Positions 9,967-21,796 of a stretch of DNA of 64,000 nt are shown here, piece after piece. The stretch lies in NCBI GenBank assembly GCA_035041965.1, contig JAPYMA010001520.1:105244-169243 (forward strand), given 5' to 3'. Both the position numbers and the translations under genes were made by a program. The number at the start of each line of letters is the position of its first letter. Positions within the stretch are counted from its first letter, which is position 1. Source of the stretch: Anisakis pegreffii (Eukaryota; Nematoda; Chromadorea; Rhabditida; Anisakidae). Below the pieces are notes generated by a model. That model did not search any database. It was not told the origin of the DNA and was given only the letters and a program-made list of their open reading frames with translations.

Positions 9967-12900
9967 TTATTCCAATTTACTTTCCTCACTGCTGTCGTTA
10001 TTCACCGATAGATGACAAACATCTATTGAAGCTAAACCCTGATCATTACTCTGTTCAGATGTAATCGCATCTTTCAAATCTTCGACACCGTACAGAGACT
10101 TCAAATAATGTTCACGTTCGATACGATAACCACGGCAGTACTCGAATTCTGAAAAGTATTTTCATACTATTGTTTATTCATATACAAGTAAACGAAAGAC
10201 AACGCTTTCTGACTGCTCATCTCAATAGAAAATATAACAGCTCTGAAAGTAGTTCAAGTAAAATTCAAGTTTTAAATAATTTATTCAAGTAAAATTACTC
10301 ATCTGAAAAATATAAAATACAATAGCTCTGAATAAAAATAATAACAATAAGAATTTTGAACATCTATTGACCACTTGAAGTGATCAAGGGATTTACGGAT
10401 TCAAGTAGTGCTGTGGGTAAACAAACGGTGAATCTATAATACCAATCATAACGATGAGTGATAAAACAGATACCACATTCAAATAGTGTATAGCAGTACG
10501 TCTGTCTTATCACACTGCATTTCATCCATCTAATATCACAGAATGTTGGATTGCATTGACAAAAATTACGTTCTCCCGACCCATCAATCAATCGTTAATC
10601 GCGTTACTAACGATAAACAATGAAACTTGAGTTTGATGAACTTTTGACACATAAATATGTAACTTTCCAATCACAAAACTTCTTCGGTCGAATAAAAGGC
10701 TACCCGGTCAATCTGCCTAAAGACATTTAGCCTAACGACAGTTTGTCTAAAGACATATTGCCTAACGGACAGTTTGCCTAACAGACAATTTGCCTAACTT
10801 ACGGTTTTTAAATGGATATTTCAACTAGTAGGCAAACTGTCCGTTAGGCAACGTGTCTTTAGGTAAACAATCGTTAGGCAAAATGTCTTTAGGCAGACTG
10901 ACCGGTCACGGAATACAAGCGTTCAAAAAAGTCACAACAAAAGAACTCCAACTTCGTATGGCCACGTCCGGCTTCCAACTGAATATATCGATCAAATATT
11001 TGCATATGAAATACCCTGTACGATTAACACCATGTGTGCAGTGTACTCCAATTAGTTTCTCTGAAATAGAAAATCTTAAGCTCACTGTGAAGTATTTGTT
11101 GCCAAAACACATCCCCCATTTTCCTTCAAAAAAAAAATTCTTCCTCAAAAGAGAGAAACCTCAAACGTGAATAGAATTCTCCAAATAAACAACAAATCGA
11201 TCAGTTACGCAATAAACAATTCTCCTCCTTAAAACTCGAATCAACATCTCTTAAATCTGCTCAAAAAACTTTCAATAAAACAAACTTCATTCTCGTCAAT
11301 CACTCAATCGTATAATATCTCAAAATTCCAACTCAACTGCAACTATTTCATCAAACAACATTAACACCTCAATGAATCACTGATCAAATCAGTCATCAAA
11401 CCACCACCAACGAACCTAACAAACAAATCAAAATCAACCAATCAATCGAACAAGTGCAATAAACCTACTATTCATTGCATTCGCATTCAAAAACGTCGTC
11501 ACCACGTCCACAAAACGTTCCAACACATCCTGCTGTATGTCGGCCGTATGTCCACTGCACTTGATCTTCTCGTATTCTACGCCACGATTCAGCCATTCGC
11601 TTCGATCGTAATATTTCTCTGTGGCCGTTAAATCGATCACTAAACCGATTTGCTGAGAACGTCCAATGGCCTGAAATTCATTTATTTATTGGTACTTTTG
11701 CTGATAACGTAAGCCACCGCGCCTGTTATCACAGATGCTCGTGTGCTCAACACATAAGTCGAAGCCTATGCGTTAGCCTCATCACTGGGCTAAGCGTAAG
11801 TCTAAGCTTAAGCATACTCCTGATTTGACTTCGAATTGCATTGATACACATCAGGCAAAGTGGTAATCTAAGCACATGCGCGCAGTGGCGCCCGTTATCA
11901 GCAAAAATGCCTAATCATTCATCGGATCACCAATAAAACTCATTCAATCCGTTCGAACAAATAAATTGTTATTATGACCAAACTGTTATTATCATTATTA
12001 TAATTTCTCACATTGTGAATGAACAATGACAACTTTAAGCAGAGCATCTATCATTTTTTAATGGAAACAGAACCAACTCACATACGACATAATAGTGTCC
12101 ACTTCAAAAACGTCCTCTTCGTTGAAGTCGTCACCGCGATTCACGAAGAAATCATGACTGAGCGGTGTTTTGAACGCGATGAATCGTGTACCTGTCAACG
12201 GCTTGCCCACCGGATCGTAGTCTATCCATCTATTCAATTCAGATCACATCCAACAAATGCAACACTATCTTCTCTTCACAATAACATTAAACTAATCGCT
12301 CACAATCAGTGTATCTTTCCCAAATAACTACAGCAACACTTTCAGTGAAATTGACAGTGAAATTGAATCGTTTCGTTTTGATTTCAATTTGACTGTTGCA
12401 GTTATGTAAGAACTCTAATTCAGAGTTTGCAAGCGACAAACTGTAACATGAAGTATCACTGTTCCCTAAAACAAGAACTGCTCTATTCTTTCACAGCGGT
12501 ATTGCTGGTAGCGTGGTAATTAGTGATATCTCTATTCCAGTTAAACTATTCTTTGCCTGTTCTGTTCCATGGAATAGAATAGAACAGTAAGAACGGGCGG
12601 AACTATTCCAAAACAGATGTGCAAAAGTGTGGAATAGAACAGAATCGAACATTTTGTCAAAAGTGTGGAATTGAAACATCATTAGTGATAATGGATAATA
12701 TCATATCACAGAGTCGTATGTGCTCTATGAAGAATAATGAAAAAGGCTAGTCCATAACCTCTGACAATACTTTCACTCTTCACTTCACCAATTATATCCC
12801 AAGTTACCAAGATAAAACGAAGAATATTCCAAGAATACTCACGAAAATAGTGAAGATATCTTGGCACAAATCAAAGTATCTTACTAAAAAGATAAAAAGC

Positions 12901-12984
12901 AGCTCACCTATCAGGCAGTCTCCTCGCTGTTGGACCATTTTTGGATTCTTTTGCATTTTTGGATTCTTTTGCACGTCGACGCAT
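9967..12984 (-). CDS. pir-1: PIR-1 / DUSP11-type RNA 5'-polyphosphatase (238 aa)
   Basis: This family removes the gamma and beta phosphates of 5'-triphosphorylated RNA; in Caenorhabditis it acts in small-RNA pathways with Dicer and in antiviral defence. Five exons (12908-12984, 12082-12229, 11469-11670, 10953-11060, 9967-10148) join in phase to 717 nt. The start MRRRAKESKN is the first ATG in the exon carrying the family's LPDRW junction. In order: RRLPDRW, then GTRFIAFKTPL (about residues 38-48), VIDLTATEKYYDRSEW, and the P-loop HCTHGVNRTG at residues 149-158, with catalytic Cys150 and Arg156 intact. The end is FEYCRGYRIEREHYLKSLY and an acidic tail. Length and exon phases match a full-length, active enzyme. 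Introns 1, 2 and 4 each hold a small transposon (12522-12690, 11691-11913, 10704-10905). The downstream gene starts 45 bp after this stop. Confidence 0.94.
10704..10905. mobile_element. Foldback element, family 1, copy 1
   Basis: An almost complete palindrome. The left arm CCGGTCAATCTGCCTAAAGA is matched by the right arm ending TTTAGGCAGACTGACCGG. The arms are built from repeated GCCTAACGGACAGTTT and GCCTAAAGACA units, and the non-palindromic centre is ACTTACGGTTTTTAAATGGA. It lies in the last intron of pir-1. Confidence 0.85.
11691..11913. mobile_element. Small inverted-repeat element, family 3
   Basis: The termini are GGTACTTTTGCTGATAACG and, reverse-complemented at the right end, GGCATTTTTGCTGATAACG. 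Complementarity continues into GCCACCGCGCG / GCCACTGCGCG. The interior has AAGC-rich words (TAAGCGTAAGTCTAAGC). It occupies most of pir-1 intron 2. The 13030-13075 region shares a few interior words only. Confidence 0.75.
12522..12690. mobile_element. Small inverted-repeat element, family 2, copy 2
   Basis: It begins AGTGATATCTCTATTCCAGT and ends with a degenerate inverse, GAATTGAAACATCATTAGTG. The interior has GGAATAGAACAG-type repeats. Located in pir-1 intron 1. Confidence 0.7.
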
Positions 12985-15072
12985 CACTCACCATCAACGT
13001 ACCTACCATAAATGGCACTTTTTTACCCCTCTGGTCTAAGCGTTAGCCTCAGCCAAAGACTGAAATTAAGCCTGTGATGTAAAATTCACATACAGTTAAC
13101 GACAAGGCGAATTAAGTTACGTTTAGACGGTGAGCGGTTGGTTTGTCGATCGTTCTATGCGATCGGCAAAATGTTTGTCATTGTTGCGATTGTTTAATGG
13201 ATTGTTGTTGGTTATGCAAATTATCTATGGCAACAGGCACTCGTTATTGGTTGGTTGTGGCGTGCTTGATATGCCGATTGCTATGGATCTACTCGGTTAC
13301 ATTAATCGTTTATTACTGATAACGAAAGATTACTGATTCACTACTGATGGCTGTTCCAAACAACTACTCTAAACGATCGTTGGACAAGTGTTCAATTGAT
13401 CAATCGGAATGCATTTTCGAATATGGGAGAGTAGCCCAAAACCTCTGTGCTTGCCAGATCAATAATCCAAGTTCGAATTTCATAAAGACAGATGATTCCC
13501 AAAATTACCGTACTCCCAAGACGTATAATCTATTAAAACCTATTCAGGCACATGGATATCCGTAACACTGCCGGATATCCGACCAATCAAAACTGAAGGT
13601 TATACGTTTGATATTCATTCCACAGAATCGACGAAAACTTCCATCAGTTGTTTCCAAACGATTGCTCCTCGCCAAATAAACGTATAATGGAAATTTTTTT
13701 ATAGTGGACGAAAATTCAAATCCTTATATGTGCACCATGAATGACTACTGAGTGTCGAATAATAAATCAAGAAATAACCACAGCACAATTGATAATAAGA
13801 TAAAATATTGTAACGTTTATCATTAGGAAAACTCTCAAAATTAAGAGTTTCATTGTAACGTTTTTATTTTTAAAAAAACTTGAGATAAAACGTTTATATT
13901 ATTAGGGAGAACTCTCAGAATTAAACGGAATAAATACACAACCATTAGGAAATGAATGACTAATATAAAATAATCAAACAATTCAACAAAATCTGTTGTA
14001 ACGGAAGTTGCTTGCGTGTAATATTTATGATAAAATCTAATGATGCATTAAATAAAATATAATGAAATGATTCGAGATGAAGCAGAAGAACAATAAAATT
14101 TTAAAAAACAAATCATACAAATTGCACATCATTAACGATAAAGTCATCGTCACGTCACAACACTACACCAGGACGGAATTTTGCTAAAAAACAAACAAAA
14201 CAATAAGCAGTTTAGGAATGCGGCAATGACCACGAATGTTCACGAAAAGATTATTTTCAAATAAAAGTGCCGAGCGTTCGTCGCAAACGCAAATAAAAAC
14301 TGCAACTTAAATTATCATCTGATTAGAGGACAATGAATGTAATTGGTAACAAATAAAGAAAAACTCAAATTGAAGATATCTAAAGCAATCAAATTTCACC
14401 ACGATAATATGGCAATTCCACAGATTTAGTTCCTGATTCGTACACACACAAACAAAACCCCGTAAATTATCAACAAAAAAAACAATTATCAACAATAACA
14501 ACAAAAACAACTTTAATAACACATTTTTAAGTTGATTAAGCTCCATCTTAAAGCAATGAAATCCTCTTAAAAACAAATTCAATCGAGAAAAACACAGGTA
14601 TACCTCACTTTAGACCGCTAATTGCTTCCAAAAGAGGCGCCTTAAGTCGAATTTACTTGTCACTACACTAAACCTCAATTAACCATTCCCAGTTCTGTAT
14701 TTCATTGATAAACGTATATTTAAATAATATATGGTTAATAGAATCTATTTTAAGCTTACAAACAAGTAAAATTTACTTTTTAATATAATGCAGAAAAAAT
14801 ATAGTAAAGCATAAAATGACACCTAATCGAGAACGACCTGACTCGAAATAACATAACCCGAAGTATACCTGCATTAAATTCACTGAAAAAACCTCATCAA
14901 CCATAATGTTTCAACAAAATCGAACCATCCAAATCTCAATAAAGTCCAGTAGAATTTCATCGAAATTTTCAAACCAACGATAACACTGTCATACAAACGA
15001 TATCACCAATAATACTAGTGAACGATAGAGACGTCTTCTGGCATATTCACGCATTCTTCATAAATCCAGCTC
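12985..15072. other. Intergenic region upstream of pir-1
   Basis: No supportable gene in 2.1 kb. Plus-strand open frames at 13130-13336 and 13347-13565 lack splice context and have no recognisable features. A and T homopolymers and a short imperfect repeat (AACGTTTAT...TTAGG) near 13808-13925 are present. The pir-1 promoter should lie here if pir-1 is not in an operon with the large gene that ends at 15073 on the same strand. Confidence 0.5.
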
Positions 15073-18000
15073 TCACGAATCACCTTCAGCATACTTCTGA
15101 TTAAAGCGAGGGCCACTTCCTTGTTCTGCAATAAAATATAATTTATTCACCCAATCACATACACTTATCTATTAGACACACTGACAGAAGGAGACACAAA
15201 TAACATCATTCCGATTCCTATAAAAGGAAGTTTTCTTCCAGTTTCATGAATCTATCGATCATTTAAACTTAAACTGGGATCGGTAGATTCAATGAAGCAC
15301 TCATTCTTCTAGCTAGTTCATCGGTCCGTATCGCATAGATATTTACAAGAGATACGTGAACTGAATGTAATTAGACAGTTGATGTACTCGTGTAATGAGT
15401 GACGATCACTTCTACTTGATTATAAGTCATTACCGCAGCATAAAAACCAAGTGATTGATTAAAATGAACGAACAAATCAATGAAACAATAAAATGAACAA
15501 TGAACGTTTGATGAAACTTACTTTTTCTTCCATAAGAATTATGTGTGTTCATCGTTTCATTCGTTGAATAGTTGTCCGTATTTCTACCACGCCTCGGTTG
15601 ATCGGAATGCCGTTCACGTTGATTTTCTCTCGTTGCTCCCCTACGATTCCTCGGAGCGTTGCCATCTTCATTGATCACCGACAAAATCGGTGCATCGCCC
15701 TAATTTGTTGACGATTCAAATTTTTGTTTGAAGTTTTCATGTTCTATTGATGAGCGAGCACACATTCATTTGTTCGGTCAATAGCAAATAAAAAATGAAA
15801 TTATGTAAACTTCGAAATATCGATCGCAAACAATTCTGTTGCTATTTCAGAGTTGCATTGTGAGAATAATGATGGTAATACGGATTATATTTGCAGTAGG
15901 AATAATATTAGACAACAACGGTAATGCTAAATAGATAATAGCGATAAGGATATCAATGACAGTAGCAGATGCTCGTGATAACTCATTCTGAATGATAACC
16001 AAAAATCGTACTAAACTGACATGATCACAATTTTGACCTGATGATCACTTTTCTTATCCATTTGAGGGGAGTCAGATGAAATATTAGGCAACAAAACTGG
16101 TCAAAAGAAATTCTAATGAATCTCTAAACAAGCTCTAAAACCACTCACATTAAACGGAGGAGGATTGGTGTAGGCAGGCACAGAATGATAACCCTGGCCT
16201 CGAACGCTGGGTCCGTTTGGAGGGAGTATCGCGGCTGGTAAATGCGGTGGAAGCGAGTTGAAGTATTGTGGATCTGGAAATGAACACATGAAAACAATCA
16301 AAAACCTATAATATTCTATGACCAAAAAAAGATTTCGTTAAATCAACATTCATCCATAATGAAAATCGATTTCGCCAAACCACACATAAAAGTCGCCTAC
16401 CTCACTGAAAATGCGTTCTTGTTATGAAGCAACAACAATTTGCCTAGATCCTACTCATAACAACGTAAACACCTTGTAAAATAACTCATAATATCATCAC
16501 TAAATTCTTTCTCGCATCTTTCTTTTCTCAAATTTCCTTTTATCTCACGAAAATTTCTCACGCCACTTCACCTCATACTCAATCGGCATTCATCTAACCA
16601 AAGTTAAGCATGCGGTCGGTGTTAATAAAGGTAAAAGCGAAGACCATATTCGCGTGAACAATGCACACAATCACACAAAAATAAAAAACAACCAAGGCAT
16701 ACTTCTCTCATCAATAATAAAATCAATAACGATAACAATATTAACATCAATACTTTGCCCCAACATCTCTCGAACTTATCACTCGGCAAGCGTCAACTAA
16801 CTCTTCTTCCAAGGAGATCAGGCAATATGAGATCTCGCCCCCGCCCCTGCTTGCTTTAGATTCTATTTCAGGTCAAAAGAATATACATGCATAGACGCAT
16901 GTTCCTCTTGAGTAGCTACTCTCGTAGGCGTTCCAAAATGCTGTTAAAATGAATAGATGATATGAATATGATTTCTAGAAAAAAATCACGTTTTGAAAGC
17001 ATACCTCTAGTGGCCGTTATTGCACCGACTTGATGATGTGATGGTCTGAAAACGGTCGGGTTCTTCGCTACATATCCATGGATTTCCGTTGTACTTGGTG
17101 CAATGAAAAGCGGAGGTGGAGGTTGGCGTGAATCATAAATCCACTTCGACCCTCGTGCTTGGTTAATAAGGTTAGCTTCGTGGTTTTGGATGACTGGATT
17201 TTCAGTAAATGGAAAACGAACTAGCGCATTTGCATTGTGATTTCTGTTGTTACTCATTCCATAACGATTACCATTATTATTGCGCCCGTCTGAAGGCATT
17301 GTTCTTCTCGCTTTATTGCCACCTTTTTCACCAGCATAACTGCGACTGAATTCAGTTGACTTGGCTGACGCTGAACTCCTCTCAAAATTGTCATTAGAAA
17401 CCGTTGCAACAGCGTCATTATTACTAATATCATTGTTATTGCTGCTATCGTCGTTAAGACCGTTTCTGTGATTATCATCGCCTTTTGTATTATCATCACT
17501 CTTGCGATCAACATTCTTATCACTGTCCTTATCATGTGTAGAAGATAAGTTCTCTGATATTCCGATAGCGTTTTGCTCCTCTCTCCTGTCCTTATCATTA
17601 TCAATTTCCAGTGACGAGTCATTGTTGCTCCCTTTATCAACATTGCTTTCTTTGATGTTGCTCGCTTCATTAATGTTGTCTTCTTCAATTTTTGTGGCTC
17701 CATCAATATTACCTTCTTCAGCATGGCTCCCTTCTTCAACATCGTCCTCAGTTTCGCACGATCCATCACCGCTGTCTTCTTCAGTTTTGTTCTCTTCATC
17801 ACCACTGTTTTCTTCGGTTTCGCTCCTTTCATTAACATTGTCCTCTTCCACACTGCATTCATTTATTATCCCTTGCCGTTCACCTTCCTCATCTCGGCTC
17901 TCATCAACTCGATCAGCGCTTTCGACAACTTCATTTTCAGATGCTTCACAAGATTGTTGCTGGTAATATTCTTCGTTGGCACGTCTATCAGATTCTTGCC

Positions 18001-21000
18001 CGATACAATTTCCAGTTGTCTTTGATGACATCTCTTCATCTTGCTCATCGTGAACGACTGCTGTTACTGTTGACATTTGCTGGTTGCTAGTGGTAGACAA
18101 TTCAGTTTGAATCGGTGGATTCCAGTTCTTAATTTGTTCGTCGTCTTGCTGTATGCAATTGTCATTCTCATTCTCGCTCCCAACATTCCACGCAGCAAGT
18201 TGACGCTTATCTTGAGCACTCAAATTACCGTTTTCGTCATTGCCACCTTTATCATGACTCCATTCCTCATTCTTTCTTCTTGCTGATCGAGCCTCTGAAT
18301 TATAACGATTACCACTATCCCTATCATTATCGATGAAATTCATACGATCGCCTTGAACAGTACTTTTTGTGACTTCTCTAACAAGACGTTGACCTTGCAT
18401 TGAAGCTGGATGCTCCGAGCGATACCCTCCCCGTTCACGAGACCTCGCTTTGCTAGCTGGTTTTACCGCGTCTTCATCTCCACGATCAAAATATTTTTGC
18501 TGCCCTTTCCAGAATTTGTTTCTATCATCATTACTTCGATGCCTATTACTTGTTCCAGCCTGTTGATTCCAATTAGAACTATCACTACTGATATCAGTAG
18601 TAGCATTCGAGCCATTTCGCTCCGGGAACATCTTTCGACCTCTGTTCTCTTGCGCTGAATTTGCTCGACCACCCCATTGCTTTGTATTTTCTCTCTTCTT
18701 GAAACCATCATTAGCATAAGAATTTGTCATATCTTCGTTCTCCTTAAAAAGAGAAGCACTTTCACGTGGTGGCAATTCTCTGCCATCATCTTGTGGACTG
18801 CCGTCGTTCGACTGAACTGAGGTATTGCGATCGTCAGCTTGAGTGTTGCTTGCTTCAGTGCCTCGTTGTTCAATTTCTTCGTCAACTTGTCCCCATTCAC
18901 GGATTTGTTTCTGATATTGTTCATTTCGTTCTTGTTCATTGTTCTTCTGTGAGTCTTGAATCGTAAAAGTATCTTCTTGCCGTTTAGGCGATGCCATATT
19001 TGAATGTTGACGCTCTTCACTATCATAGTTCGTCGGAACATTTTCGTGCGATCTCCATCCATCTGCACGAATCCTCGTCGGTGAATGCGTCTGCGATTTC
19101 TCCGTAGTTTTCCTCCACTGGTCGTCTGCATTTCGTGTTTTCATTTCAGAACTGTCAAATCGTTGATCGGCACGTCTGGCCCTATTCGAAATATCCATTT
19201 CCCTGCGTGAACCAGAAGCTTTCATATCTCTACCGCTAAATTGACCTCTTGCTACCATCTGATTCTGATGAGCCTCATAATCCTTGGAACGGTAATCGCG
19301 ACTATTTCTGTTTGCTCTTGAATCATCATAGTGATCCTCTTCTGGCAATGCAGGACGGTCAGGATGATCGCGACGTCTGCTTGCTTTGCTTCGACCTGAT
19401 CCATATCTATCTCGATTTTGATCAGATCCACGACGCGGCGATCGATTACCCCATTCCCCATCGTAACGATTCGAAGACGTTGAAGGGGAACTACGATTAT
19501 GATAAGGCGCTCTTCCTTCATTCTCAAACCGATTTTGCAGTCGAACGTCTTGGGAACGCCAATTACGATCCACTGAAACATTACAACAACTCAAAAAGTC
19601 AACAAAAGAGAACATAGGGAACCACAATAAAATAAAACAAAATCAAATAAAGGAGTACGGAAAAAAACGAAATTTACAGAATACAGTATTATAGCTGTTA
19701 GTCTGTGAAGTGACCTAAACCATAGCTAAAAGCAAAAAAAGCTGAAAATTAACTCCAAATAAGCTGCATTCTCTAGCAATAGACTAATAATTTCCAAATG
19801 ACACTTAAAACAACTGTCACCACTACCACTAATAACAGGCAATTGATTTTGTCCATTACGCGAAATTGAGCTGATGTCGAAATTAGCCACAAAATTTCGA
19901 TGAGTTTAAGAAAGTAAAGAAACAGACAAACGATTTAGAAGAACACATCACCAGCATGCTTTACCTTACCACATCTTATCTCTTATCAATTCTATCACAT
20001 CACACAAAATGCAATACTAAACTCGCTGCTCAACCTATGCTACTAGACACCTGAAAAACCTACAAAAAAAATGTCCACTCAACAAATGAATAAATTTTAA
20101 AAAAATCAATGAAACCGTTGACACATACTTTCAGTGTTCATCTCGAAGAGTGTATTCGAAACTGATGTGTGCTGATGGTCATCATATTGCGCACGGTTAT
20201 CTTTATAATAATTATTCTGACCAACACCCTGACGGTTCTCATAATCCGTATCTGAATTGCGCCTGAACGCTTGAATTGTTTCGGCAGTTTCATTGTCACC
20301 ACCAAAGGCACCAGTCCGAAATTGGGCATGAGCTTGAGGAATCTGAGTTTGAGCCGACAAATCAGATGGATCAGCAGTCCTAGTTTGAGCCGACTGATCA
20401 GCAATCTGAGTTTGAGCTGACAGATCGGATGGATGCGCAGAAGTTTTGGCGAAAGCATAGACTGTACCATCCTAAAAATCAGAATTGAATTCACGGCAAA
20501 CCTATTAAGTTTCACATCGGCGAATCCTCTTCTCTCAACTCATCCTCGTCACGCAGTTAATCGAAAAAGCGAAATTCTTTCTTGTTCCTATTTCCTCTAT
20601 CAACGATTGATATGTTAAACATGCGTAAAACACTCTCAATACACATCAAATAGTTGAAACACTGAGCGAGTGAACGCATTTTAACGACAATGCAAACAAC
20701 TTACACAAATTTATATACCATATGAAAAACAAATAAGGCATATACCATTTGGATGGCAATTTTTTTGATTAAAAATAAAAGAAAAAATTGAAAATAACAA
20801 ATGAAATAAAACTTACATCTTTCGAATCAAGCTGTAGTATGTCCAGTATTGGACCTGTCCCCATTCGATTCACCTCCTCGTCAAACTGTGCCAACGTTTT
20901 CAGGAGGATCTGTAGCTGAGGCGTCATCTGCAATTGTATTAAATCTTATCTTACTATGTCACATCTTACCATCACACTTCACAATCGTAATCATATTTTT

Positions 21001-21762
21001 ATATAAAACCACACTTGCTTGGAAAATTTGGAACCTGAGAAATTTCACCGTACCACAACCATACTCCATTTATCACCTAACAACAGACTATATATTTTGA
21101 AAGATACATTAAAAAAATGTGTATGGAATCACAGAACGACCGCACTGCGATCAACCAACTCACTAACCTCGTCAACACATTTGCTGATCATAACTGCAAT
21201 CGAGAACAATTCCGCGAGTTCGGTTTTAACTCTACATAATCGATCGATCTTAACGTCATCTGGTATGGGAAGTGGATCTCTGAAAAAGAAAAAAAAACAT
21301 GCGATACACGACACCTGATTCACTAGAAGACGAAAACACGTGAAAATTACCAACAAATCAATGAAAGTATGATGGAACATTGTTCTTCTACAAGAAGAAA
21401 CTATAAATTCACAGGTATCAAAGAGGGTAGAAAACAATGAACTAAACTAATCAAAACACTACACCATTGATAAAACAAACACATAAACTTTCACAAAAAA
21501 AAAAGAAAAAAAAGAACAATCGTGACATACCTTATATTTGGAACATAACGTAGACGACTTCTACGCAAATCGATCAGTTCACGTTCAATATGTGACTTCG
21601 TTCGCTGACACCACACCGATAACAACTTCTCTGATATCTGAAACTATCAACAACTGACTACATCACTAATCAGTGATTCGTTTATTATTCATTGAATTCG
21701 GATTGTTCAACTGCAATCAGAAACTATCAAAGCAACACAACCGATCATCCAAACAAGCAAAC

Positions 21763-21796
<34 letters not shown>

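Noticed and set aside
10906..10952. Continuation of the pir-1 P-loop exon to its in-frame stop
   Set aside because: The frame leaves the family after PDVAIR. The donor at 10952 and the exon at 9967-10148 restore the expected FEYCRGYRIEREHY block.
17254..19131. Several long open frames on both strands
   Set aside because: They are shadows of the 855-codon charged exon, whose GAN/AAN codons suppress stops in the other frames.
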